From: Archegozetes longisetosus
Taxonomy: Eukaryota; Arthropoda; Arachnida; Sarcoptiformes; Trhypochthoniidae
DNA length: 64,000 bases
Direction: 5' to 3'
NCBI GenBank assembly: GCA_018873245.2
Contig: JAEMBT020000005.1
Location: forward strand, 10,428,001 to 10,492,000
This document shows, piece by piece, positions 22,951-33,949 of this stretch. Both the position numbers and the translations under genes were made by a program. Every line of letters begins with the position of its first letter. Positions within the stretch are counted from its first letter, which is position 1. A model generated the notes under the pieces. The model worked only from the letters and a program-made list of their open reading frames with translations. It was not told where the DNA came from and did no database searches.

Positions 22951-25144
22951 TCAATTTACAAGTGGATAAAAGGTTGCTTCATTAAAGTTTCTAATATTCT
23001 GTCCTCTAATCATCCGAGCATATCCTCCTTCACCCCATTGAGTGCCCCAACTATTCTTAACAATCCAATAGTTAACATTATTCTGTGAGCCCCAACCAAC
23101 AGCAGTCACGTAATGATTGCAGTTACGATTACCAGTAGAGAGAATACCATTTCTTAATTTAAGGATAAATATTTTTAAAAATGCGATCGAATTTTGAATT
23201 TTATATTAATACTTGTAAAATCCGAAATCATTTCCAGATGCGTCGATATTGATAGCGACTGGTCCGTGATTGAAGATAGCAGCCATTAACTCTAAATCGC
23301 TTACTTGGCGAGGCAGTGCTTGGAATCCATTCATTCTATAGTGGCTTTTTTGTGGACTATTGATACAATTGCCCGCCTATTCGTTAATCAAAGAAATCCA
23401 TCAAAATTAGTCATATATATATGAGTCTGAGTCAGAGTTAATTATGGAACATGGCGAAATAAACATTAGTTTCTTGCAAAACAGATCAAGGATTAGAAGA
23501 GAAAGATTAAATAGAATGTTAGATATGATCAGAAAGAATCAGCGATAAGAAGTAGTGCTAATTGAGACTCTGGCGCAACTTCCATATTATTTGTTAGATT
23601 TTCATCTCATACCGTAATAATCTACATGTAATTATTTAATACTGTGCACGCATCAGAATGGAATAGAACCCTGTTTTGCTCGTTCTCATATATCGCATAT
23701 ACTTTATTAATAGTTCAGGTTTCAGACTTTTGAACTAATTCTCATAATGTCAATGTTGAAAGACTGAGGTATGCGAGAATTAGTGAAGTAGAGTTCATTC
23801 AGCACAGTGTTTACTTTCCCAAGTAATTAGAGGTCATATATTTCAATTTATGATTTTTACTAACCGCTGTGTGATATGGGTAGTCCTGTTCCGTTTCAAT
23901 TCCATTATCAATTACATATTGATATGCGATCGGAACCCAACCCCCTTTACAGCCTCCGTTCTTATATTTACTACCGGTAGCGCAGTCAACCAATTGTTGC
24001 TCTGATAAACTGATGAATTGATTGTGCTTAATAGCATAATGAGCTTCGATGGTGGCTGTGGTGGCAAAAGCCCAACAGGCGCCGCACTGGCCCTGACTCT
24101 TGACTGGAGTAACTTTGTTACGTTGGCGCCAATCAAAACTTGCTGGTAAATTGTCGTATAGAGTAGGTTCGAACTCTTTAGTCTGGCTGAAATTGGAAGT
24201 CAGGCTTGGCGATGTGTTCAGCATATGGTGACGCTCTTCGTCTGTCTTTTAAATAATAAACAATATTAGCAATGGGACGCTTAAAAATTTTGAATAATCT
24301 TTCAGGATTTCTATCAAAATTTTATAAAAATTAGGACTAATTTTCACATTTTCTTCGATATCCTTAACATTAATATAAGGATCAGGCTTCGAGTACCGCT
24401 GAGAGGCTTTTTCTTTCGTTTTTATTTCTAATAGTAAGGCTTTTTTCAGTATTCTAGGGCTAAGTTTATGATTGTGTGCTTATTTAACTCTGTAATAGCT
24501 TTAATGTACATCATATTTTCACCAAATGGCAATATTCTTCAATTGAAAATATCTATATTCAAAATATTTCAGAAAATTTTAAAAAGTCAAGATTTCCTAA
24601 CTCCGCTCGAATTAGACTAAGCTCGAGAAGTGATTAGTTTGAGGCAAAGATCAATAATAGAAAATGAACGAACTTCTATTTTTACTATTTATTAGTTCCT
24701 TTTAAAAGTAATAATAAGCAAAGAAATTAATAATTAAAAAATTATTGTTTCTTACCCAATCAGCAAATTGATTGATACCGACATCGTGACTCCTTTCACC
24801 ATTTTTGTGCAGTTTATTGTGCTCTTCAATGAATTCCAACGTTTTTAAGAAGTAGAATTTTCTCATTTCTTCTTCTTCAGCGTTTGCATAATGTCTATTG
24901 TATTCAATCTATAAGGAAAATTAAGAAAAACTTGAGGAAAAGTTTGGGAACATAATCTGAAATAAAAAACTTGATATACTTTGAATTTTTCAAATTCTGC
25001 GTCGAAATTGGTGAAACCAATTTTTACAGCATAGTCTGAAACACTTTTGTAGTGATTCTTAGCGGCATATACGAGGAACTCGCTATAGCTTGTCAACTTA
25101 GCCAATGAAAATCCCAAAAGCGAGAATAGAATTAAAATATGCAT
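22951..25144 (-). CDS. Cathepsin L-like cysteine protease (C1A)
   Basis: Five exons on the minus strand: 25144-24971, 24908-24756, 24245-23865, 23376-23213, 23152-22951. Phases (0, 0, 0, 2) close to about 357 aa. The chosen start (ATG 25144) gives the signal peptide [15 protein letters not shown]. Exons 1-2 encode an I29 inhibitor prodomain with an ERFNIN-like helix ([17 protein letters not shown]) and INQFADW. The mature enzyme starts near LPASFDWRQ. The oxyanion Gln and catalytic Cys lie in [13 protein letters not shown], the catalytic His in [10 protein letters not shown] and the Asn in IVKNSWG, so all four key residues are present. GCKGGW and LSEQQLVDC are typical C1A motifs. Expected role: secreted or lysosomal protein digestion; group 1 mite allergens belong to the same family. 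Introns are 62-510 bp. No lesion was found. Confidence 0.92.
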
Positions 25145-25323
25145 TTTTGCTATCCCGTTTACCACCTTAGCAATGAAATACTAATGTCTATTTACCTATT
25201 ACAGTTTTTAGTGGAAATTTAAATGCGTGATTGCTCGAAAGATTTTTTTATCTCTTATTGTTTTAATCAATGTTATGCAGTATTCATATCACTATCATTG
25301 TCTGTCTGTCTTCCCAGGTTTAC
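25145..25323. other. Upstream region of protease gene
   Basis: Presumed promoter of the minus-strand protease gene. No motif could be called with confidence. Confidence 0.3.
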
Positions 25324-25545
25324 TTATGTTTCATTGTAATTTATTTTCCACTCTTTTTTATGAGTATCACCAAATCTTGAAATTTCTGGGATGATCTGAG
25401 AATCAGTCAGTTTTCTCAAAACTGGGTGTTTATCCTCTGCATTCTGTGAAAACTCAAAATCCCCAAAAATATTTCTTTTGATCTCCAAATTAATTTTCTC
25501 TAGGTCCAGGAGTAGTGTTGCAAGGAGAAACTTTCTAAAAAACAT
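25324..25545 (-). CDS. Unidentified short ORF or exon
   Basis: A 73-codon frame starting with a true ATG, with compositionally protein-like content (HPVLRKLTDSQIIPEISRFG). It is upstream of the protease gene on the same strand. I do not recognise a family. It may be a terminal exon (a possible acceptor, TTTTCACAG, lies inside it) or chance. Confidence 0.25.
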   Translation of the reverse strand: MFFRKFLLATLLLDLEKINLEIKRNIFGDFEFSQNAEDKHPVLRKLTDSQIIPEISRFGDTHKKEWKINYNET

Positions 25546-25708
25546 TCTAGAAATTTATGGAAAAAATAGTTTCTCATTAAAAATCGAGAAATTTTCTTTT
25601 CGTAAACCTTCTATTGGAAAATATGAACTTCTCATAGCATGCCATGAATCTCTTAGGACAAAATTAAGTAATCTCAAACAATTTATATCACTAAAAATTA
25701 TAAAGGGC

Positions 25709-25905
25709 CACTGTAGTGTAGTTGTGAATGCGTTGAACTTTGGGCTGAAGTCCCAGGTTCGAAACTCTTATTGTAGATGCACTTTGGCGACGATGTGTTG
25801 GTCACATATCCCCGCTTATAACCGCCTCCGGCCGCAACGGCAGAAAACTCACGTTGTAACAGGACTCGAGTGATTCTACCGAAAGGAAGCTGGGCGTACG
25901 AAAAT
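25709..25905 (+). repeat. tRNA-derived SINE
   Basis: A tRNA-like head (GTAGTGTAGTTGTGAATGCG box A region, GGTTCGAAACTC box B) is followed by a GC-richer body unlike the surroundings and a GAATGAATGAA-like AT tail. The promoter spacing is right for polymerase III. No exact target duplication was found. Confidence 0.65.
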
Positions 25906-28089
25906 GAATGAACTAATTAAAAACCATTCATTCATCAATTGATATTCAAATTCGCTAACTTATATTTCATGATTAATTTAAGAATTACCTATGGTTATCA
26001 GACATAAATTACTGTTTCACAAAAACCCACTCTCTAAATAGAAATTTCCTGGTTTGCAATACTATTTAATTTTTGAGGTTATTTTATTTTTACAAACACT
26101 TAAAAGTAAACTAATTCATAAAGACTTAAAAATGGTTATTAAAACATTTTATTTTATCGTGAATCTGAGTTTTATTATATTTGAATGGGAGAACAGTTTC
26201 TATGCCCTAAAAATAATTCGGAATATATTTTTAGAAATTTTCCAACACTACCAGGAACTTATCACATTACTCTTTATCCTCCATTCACCTCCCTTGCGCA
26301 ACCTCTAATTACAAATTTATGCTATTTAATATTTTGTTTCTTTAAGTAATATTAAGTTATTAGAATAATGTCGAACTTGAGTTTTGCAAAAAAATTTCTA
26401 GATTGTAAAATCTAATACAAGTTCCTTCATTCAGTTTCGATCTTGTTCTAATATCTCCAAAATTCCGCATTAAATAAGCATGAAATCTTAAAGTTCCCAC
26501 GAATTTCATAACATCAGAACTTAATGATTAGACCAGTAGAGAATCAAGTCATTCTTAATAGTCCTATTCTCAAAAGTATGTCATAAGAGAATAACAATAT
26601 TCTTTAAATCCATTCCTTGATTAAAAAGGTCTTAATGGATAAAAACATTTAGTTTGCTTGAATTGGATTCTAAAAGGATCTAGCTTTAATATTAGGCAAT
26701 TTTTAACAAATTTAGTGCTTCAATTCATGTGACTATTATCACATCCTTGTCTCTAATGTTTTATCATTTGTTTTGCTACCTTCTAACTATTGTTTTTGTA
26801 AATCATAGCAAAAACTCTTATTAAAGGTTAAATATGAAAAAGATAGGCACTAGTATGCATTGAGATCAAAATTTCGACATATTGACAGATGACAAAAGTT
26901 TTGTGATAAAAATTTTTATTACAAATCACAATGACTGAAAGGCTGTAGATTATAAGAACTTCGAGTTAACTTCTTTTTCAGATTTAGTTTTAAGTAATCA
27001 ATTCAACACATATTTTACTCGTACAATTAAACTTGAAACATGTTTCAATGTAAAAATGAAAAATAATGGACCTAAATTGTTTTAACACTAACCAATAGAA
27101 ACAAGAGATTTTCATTTCTCGTTTCAATACTGTAAAAAATAAGTCCTTTAAATTCCCAATCTTTCAATCAAGCTAGTTTTCAGTGTATTTTCATTTGGAA
27201 AAGTATTTTAAGACAATTCTTATGAATAGAAGTAAGAATATTTTGTGACCTTCGGTTGTTTCACTCGCTTTCTGCCTTTTCAGCTACAGGGAGTTCAGGC
27301 AAAAATGACTTTAACGAGGCAGTTAAGTCAACTCCCCAGATTTCCCCAACACTGAGTTTTTAGCGATGATATAACCCTATGATGGGCCGACGTGAAAGCG
27401 AAAGCCCATTCACTAAAATAATTAAAATAGGCTAGGTATAACGATAGGTCGCTATTTTTATTTGAGTTAACCATTAGTAATGATTTATTACATTGCATTT
27501 AACTATCATATAGAAGAATCTTTATTCTAAAACTTCAGTAAAACTACTTCCTAGATAATGTTTTTATGTGCTGAAAATTATGAAAAAGAGATCAATTATC
27601 TAGTTTACTTCACACTTTGCAAAATATAAGTAATTTCGAAAAGTTCTTAGCCTAAAGTACTTTTAATCAAAATTTTTACAAAATGACTTTAAAACTGTAT
27701 AATATAATCTCTCTTAAGATCATTAACATGTTTCACTAGGTTTTTACCCTTTTTGAAGGCCATTGACCAGTGGTCAATCGAGAGGCTATCGAATAACGGA
27801 AATTATGTGTTCTCCACTCAAATTTATAGAAACTTCCAAAAACTTGGAAACCTTACTTAGAAAGATTTAATTCTAATACAAAGACTTTTTGGAAATCCGA
27901 TTTCTTCATATAAAAATCTTGCAAATAACGTATGTTTTTGCTTATAAACTCAAATTTCTGATATCTTTGAGAGATTCCTGGAGGCTAAAAACTTATTCTT
28001 ATTCTTAAAATATTATTCTTTGACATGTGTTATATATCAACAGAAAGAATAAGATTCGGAAAACAAAATACAGATTAAAAACCCTGAAT
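25906..28089. other. Long AT-rich stretch, nothing recognised
   Basis: Checked in both orientations without finding a supportable gene. A moderately GC-richer patch at about 27280-27440 has no recognisable content. Confidence 0.4.
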
Positions 28090-28760
28090 TATCATAGTTA
28101 TGGCTAGAACGCGTAAGGTAGGTACTAAACGCATTGTAAATTTCTATTTACTACAAAAAAATAGAGGCAAAAATTTTACCATCGACCGTTTCATTCTTGA
28201 AGAAGATTCATTTTCAAGTGTTCATTAGATTCTTAAAATATATGAAGATCGTGAAATAACTGAATGAATATTTGGAAGTGATTGACCTCCAAAAATAATG
28301 AAACATGAGAATACTGAGAAGTTAAAAATAGTGTTCGACCATAAAGATGAAATATCTCAAGTACGGCCAAAAAGAGTTTAAGTGTAGTCAACTTTTGAAT
28401 TGTCAAACAAAACAAACATAAAAGTGAGATTAAGACATAATTCACCGCAATATTTTGAAGAACAAATAAAAGTTGTTCGTAAACAATGCAGAAGAATGTT
28501 GAGGGAACATGGAACTTATAGAGTTTTGTTCTCGACAATAAAAGCTATTTTACTTTAATTAAACATCAAATACCAGGGAATAGTATTTATTACACTTCTG
28601 ATCGAAATGTAAAACCGAATGTTAGACTTAAATTTAAGCAGAAATTTGAACCAAAAATAATGCTTCATGTCGTAATTAGTGAGCACATTCTTCAATTAAT
28701 CAATTTTTGGAATTTTATTCTGATAAACTAGAAGACTTTTAAATCGGAATTGCATGAAAA
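28090..28760 (+). mobile_element. IS630/Tc-type transposase remnant
   Basis: Broken plus-strand frames correspond in order to the middle of an IS630-like transposase. A pre-catalytic block (SNKTNIKVRLRHNSPQYFEE) is followed by a post-first-Asp block (IKHQIPGNSIYYTSDRN) and PNVRLKFKQKFEPKIMLHVV. Stops and frameshifts abound and the C-terminus is lost. It seems to be the same family as the remnants at 40.7-42.4 kb. Confidence 0.6.
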
Positions 28761-29960
28761 TTATAATATAATAGACCTGCGCTATTGTTTTGGCTTTAGC
28801 GAATCCATCTGATATGCAAGAATTGATTGTAATCTGTAACTAGTAAAAATCAAATACGCCTGATATTATTAAGAATATATCTTCGGGTGAGTTCCTCAAA
28901 GATCTATCTCTCATTAGACTAGTATTTTGGATAGAAATGTTTTAGCACTCAACCGAATATATCTTTCATGAGTGAATGATAAAACTGCAATAAGATCACG
29001 GAACTAATAAACTCACAAAAATGCAATTTCATATATTTTATACCCGTTTAAGATCCTTATTGCTCTCTCTATCTTTTTAATGGTCATTATTTTCTTAATT
29101 CAACAACTAGTTAAAAAATTTTTTGATTAAATACTGCAGGTTTGCCTACAACTCAATATTTCAACATTATGTGAAAATTATTTGTTCTACGATTGTATTG
29201 CAACTATAAGCAGTATTTCGAATTATTCTTTACTGAGGCATTAAATAAAAACAATTTAAATATCATCAAAGCTGATATAATTCACTTAAGCTGTAAGCAT
29301 ATTGTGGCTACAATTGAAGAACATATGATGCGTTGGATACAGTAACGACTTATAGCTTAAAGCATAGGAATGAGAAAAACATGTATTAAAGTAACACAAC
29401 TTTCAGATAATCATTCACAACATTTAAATCATTAGTTTTGAACAAAAAGTCATTTAGTATAAGATTATGATTTTTAAAAAATATTCAATAACACATTTAA
29501 AAAATTCTTAAAACAGATTTTAATAAAGAAAACTCAAGTTTTCTTTGATAGTTTGTAAACAATTGACTCCATTTATGCTAGTATTGCACAACGATAGAAA
29601 AGTGCAGTTAACACACTCTTGTGACGCATAAGTGCAAAACGACTCTTACAAGGATTGCGCATATAATGAGGCATATTTTTAAAAATAAAAATGGTATAAT
29701 TTTTTAGACATTAATATAAGTATTTAAGATTTTATTGTCTTAAATGCTGAGACTCACTCTTACTATAATAAAATTATGATTTATTATTAAGAATTTTGCA
29801 TATATTTTGCATATAAGTCTATTATTCCATAACAATTTTGCTCAAGTTCTACTAATGTAATAAATAGTTCGATAAATTGAACACTGAAAAAAGAATTTAA
29901 AAAAAATTGCGTGATAATAGAATAGTTAGAATATAATTAATTATTTTATGAAAAGTTTAA
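28761..29960. other. Intergenic, nothing recognised
   Basis: AT-rich with many short homopolymers; no gene supported. Confidence 0.4.
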
Positions 29961-31547
29961 TTGTATAAAATGTTAAATCCAAATAATATTTTAAGTGAAT
30001 TTAGTAAATTAGCTCAAGACAAATATAAAAATAAGTTGTGTGATATCCCAGAACTTGAAAAATCTTTAGCAAGTGATTTGTTAAAGTATTTTGAAAGTAT
30101 TGTTTCTGGAAAATATGAATCTGAAGAATATTTGGATGTTTCTGACTATGAAAGCAATAGCGATTGTGACATTGAAAATAATGAAACTAAAAATAAGTTA
30201 GATTTTGATTTTGATTATGATTTAATTTGGCTGAAAATATCGACAATAATAAAAGAGTAAATATAATTTGGAGACAATGAAAGAAATTGTAAAGTATTCG
30301 AAATTAAAAAATGGAAAATTAAGAAGTTTTGATAGCGTTAGGAATAAATACAGAAAACTAGATTCACGTAACGAACTCTATAGAATCAAAAAATATGTTA
30401 AAAATGGAGGTACTTTTAAACAAAAAGTGGAAGAAATTGAAACTTTTTTATATAAGTTTATAGCAGTTCGTCAAAAGCATTCGCCAATTCATGACATTAC
30501 TTTAAAAAAATGGGGAATACAAAAGGCGCGAGAATTAAATTGTAAATTTAAAGCAAGTGATCGATGGATAACTCATTTTAAGAAGAAGTACAGAATTAAA
30601 TCGACAAAAATTTCAAAATTTATTTCTTACAGAAATGAATCAAATGAAACTGAAAAAATTAGAAAAAGCGAAGAATTTTGTTACAGATATTAGAAAACTT
30701 ATTGGAAATTATAGCTCTGACCACATTTAACACAGACCAGTCTGGGGTTAATTACGAATTATATTCCAATAGAACCCTCTCAAATATACGAGAAAAAGAT
30801 ACTTTTGTTTCTGTATTTTTGTTAAATTCTATAACGCATTCATACACTATTCAGCCCTTAATTAGTTATGACGGAAAATTGTTTTTATGTCTAAAAGAAA
30901 TAGATAATCAATTTGGCCCTAATGTTGGAAAAGATTTATTTCAAGCAAATAACGTGATTACAGTTTGTAGCACTTCTGGTAAATTAACAAAACAATTAGT
31001 TAAAGTTTTTGCGCAAAGTGTGATAAAACCTAATGTCGACAAAGATTTCATTCTTTTACTGGATTCATTGTCTAGCCATAACAAAATTGATTTATATGAA
31101 GACATTTTCAATGATATTAATTGCAATTTAAAAATTATACCTCCGGGAACTACATCTTATATTCAAACCTGTGATTCTGTATTGTTCCTGCAATGGAAAT
31201 ACTTTATAAAAATGTTTTATAAGTTTATTGCTATAGAAGAATTAAACATTGAAACGAGATTACGAAATAATATAATTAAAATGCATTCATTAATTCATAA
31301 CCAAATGCAACCGGCTTTGTTTCACCGTATGTTAAAGTACTCGTGGTACAAATCTGAATATTGCGATAATAGACCTGAAAGTTTTCAAACTGTTCAAGAT
31401 ATTTGTTTTAATTTTGAAGTCGAATGTCATGTGAATAATTGCAAAGAAATGGCTTTTATAAAATGCAGTTTTTGTAGATATTTGTTTTGCTTTAATCACT
31501 TTTTTGTTAATTATCATTTTCATCGATATAATGATTTCTTTCAATAA
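29961..31547 (+). mobile_element. Frameshifted DDE transposase (pogo-like?)
   Basis: Three consecutive plus-strand frames form one protein order. 29961-30260 is an acidic N-terminus (YESEEYLDVSDYESNSDC). 30268-30693 is a basic helix-turn-helix-like region ending WITHFKKKYRIKS. 30710-31547 is a DDE-type catalytic region with candidate acids in NTDQSGVNYE, ILLLDSLSSHN and YIQTCDS. It is followed by a Cys/His-rich tail (about 31430-31510: VECHVNNC, CSFC, CFNHFF) that looks like a zinc-binding end. Frame changes near 30262 and 30670-30725 break it. The family seems related to pogo/Tigger DDE transposases, but that placement is from memory of motifs. A domesticated gene is unlikely given the breaks. 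Confidence 0.65.
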
Positions 31548-32362
31548 ACGGTTATTTTAATAACTTATATGCATTAATATTTCTTTAAAGAGCGCGCGTC
31601 AGCATTTCTCACTATAAGCAAAATTAATCTTTAATTAGATATGATCTTTTAAGGTATATATAATTAAAATCAAAATGCCTCATTTCTTGCCATTTCCTAG
31701 TTAGATGTAATGGTTTTCTATGGGAATCAAAGATAACTTCTTTACCAATTTAATGATATTTTCCTCACTGAAACATATTATGAAAAATTGTCTGAATGTA
31801 AAATAGGATCTAAACATTGGTTTAGCGCAATAATCTGAAGAACCTTATATCTCAAGACAAGTCGTTACTGAATTCAATGCATCATATGTGACGCTTTAAG
31901 AAAAGACTTATTGGATTCAAATGTGGAGAATTCCAACATGTTAATTAAGTGCATACTGTACAGAGGTTTTTAATGTAAACAATTATTCAAATTATTAATA
32001 TTAAAAATAAGACTAAATTATTTAATTAGTCACAAAAATTAATATAACATAATATTTACTTAAGTACAAAAGAAGTTTATGCACGAATGAATTCAATGCT
32101 GTCTTGACTGCTCCTAAACATAATAATTAAGATTTAAATTTAAGTCAAACTAAAGTTAATGTTCAGATGAAAATGCAAAAACTGTATAATTCAAGAAAAG
32201 AGAAAACTTAAAGTTTTTGCTAAATTTTTTTACAAGCAATTCAATATATTTATGTATTTTTTGTTAAACTTTACATATATTGAAAGTTAACCTTATTTCA
32301 TAATGGTATTTTATTTTCACTACATATAGAATATTTGAAACCTGGTGCTTGAATTTACTTTT
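31548..32362. other. Intergenic, nothing recognised
   Basis: AT-rich; no gene supported. Confidence 0.4.
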
Positions 32363-33176
32363 GATTAGATTATAGTAATGGTACTGGGCCAAGGTGGGTG
32401 GGGTTACAGATATATATGGTTGGACTCAACCAACTAATTAAAATTTATGACCCTACCTCCATTGGTGGCCACGCTCCCTTTCCAAAAGTTTTCACAACTC
32501 GGTAAATGGTAGGCGGGAGTCATGGATCATGCCTCAATTGACTCAGTATAGAATTTTACATAAGGATGCATACATAGACCACCATTACATACATGACAAA
32601 TTTTTTAATTTTCATGAACTTTATATCTACCAACTTACCTTTGATATTGGTTTGATTATTTCAATGGTTCGTGGCAATATGAGAGGAACTATAGTCACGT
32701 GATATACATGTATATATATGATGTATATCGTTGAACCCAACTTTAATAGTTATGTTCAGTCCACGCCTCACTTTTGGGACCATACCCACTTTTTAAAAGT
32801 CGCTCATATCTTCTAAACGAGTGGGCGTAGCTCTGTAGAAGCAGGTCCTTTCGACTTCTTATTGCATTTTATATGAAAATGGAGTACTACATTTGTGATT
32901 ATTACAATCGCTTCAAGAACAAAAATCAAATTAAATTTTAGCTTTGAAAAACCCGGTTTCGACTTATTATGTTTATGTTTCCATCAATTCTGAGTCGATT
33001 GAATCAAGCCCAGTGAGCTTCCGCCTATCCGTTACCGAGTTATATGAAAATTTTTGGAGGAGAGTGGCCACCCATGGGGTGGGGCTGTAAATGTTACTTG
33101 GTCGGTGGAATCCAATCATATATATATGTTTGCAACCCCGCCTATATTGACCCTGCACCATTACTATAATCTAATC
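32363..33176. repeat. Foldback element with about 200-bp inverted arms
   Basis: The outer ends are GATTAGATTATAGTAATGGT and its complement. Complementarity continues inward with mismatches and small indels through ATATATATGGTTGGA, GGTGGCCAC, CAACTCGGTAA and TTGACTCAGTATAGAA. There is no coding frame. The size and imperfect long arms fit an old foldback or large MITE. Confidence 0.85.
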
Positions 33177-33949
33177 TATTCTAAATTATTAAACTATTTC
33201 CTTAGATGTGAAAAAATCTAACATCAGTTACACCTTTTGACTTAAAGCGTCACATAAACTTTAATCTTATTCTCCTGTATCTCTTGGTGTCTGTTTTAGT
33301 AAGCAAATAAGATGAAACAAATAAACTTTTTGTCAGCATTATCAGTACACTCAATAAATTAATATTCCTCGATAACAACCAGAAGTGACACATTTTTATG
33401 TGACGCTTTTTATCCGGGTTTCAAGAACCTAGTTTCATATCCAACATAGTAAAAGAAGAAAATAATAAGGCTGAGGTTATTTGCACATACAAATGACTGA
33501 GTATGTACGAGTATAAAACTCACTGATTCGCGGCGCTTAGTTTAAAATAAATGTAAACAAATCTGTATTCAATACAAATAAGTGTTTACTTCTCAATACG
33601 CAAAATATAGTTAAAAAGCTTATATATTCATCAAATTTGGAACAATTTAAGACTAGTCGTCTCATCACATCGTTATCAACATCAAAACAACAAAAAAGGT
33701 AGAGAAAATGTTAAATTTTGGCTGCTACAGTTTTAGTACAGTATTTAATACTGTTTTTAGTGCAGATTAAAATGCTTTTTTACTACTACTTTTGGTGCAG
33801 TTTTTAGTAGTTTTTAGTAGTTTTTAGTACTGTTTTTCCTATTTTACTGTTTGTTACTGTCTACTCCTGCTTCAGTTTCACATCTGCGTCAATTCTAGTC
33901 TTGCGTCAGTTCCAGCTTGCATTGTTTTAGGCTCCGTCTTTCATTAGTC
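33177..33949. other. Intergenic, T-rich repeat patch
   Basis: Mostly AT-rich. At about 33720-33860 there are imperfect repeats of TTTTTAGTA/TTTTTAGTG units next to the left side of the MULE remnant. They may be part of its terminal region. Confidence 0.4.

Noticed and set aside
25709..25790. Functional tRNA gene
   Set aside because: Promoter boxes are tRNA-like but the acceptor stem does not pair and a long non-tRNA body follows; SINE fits better.
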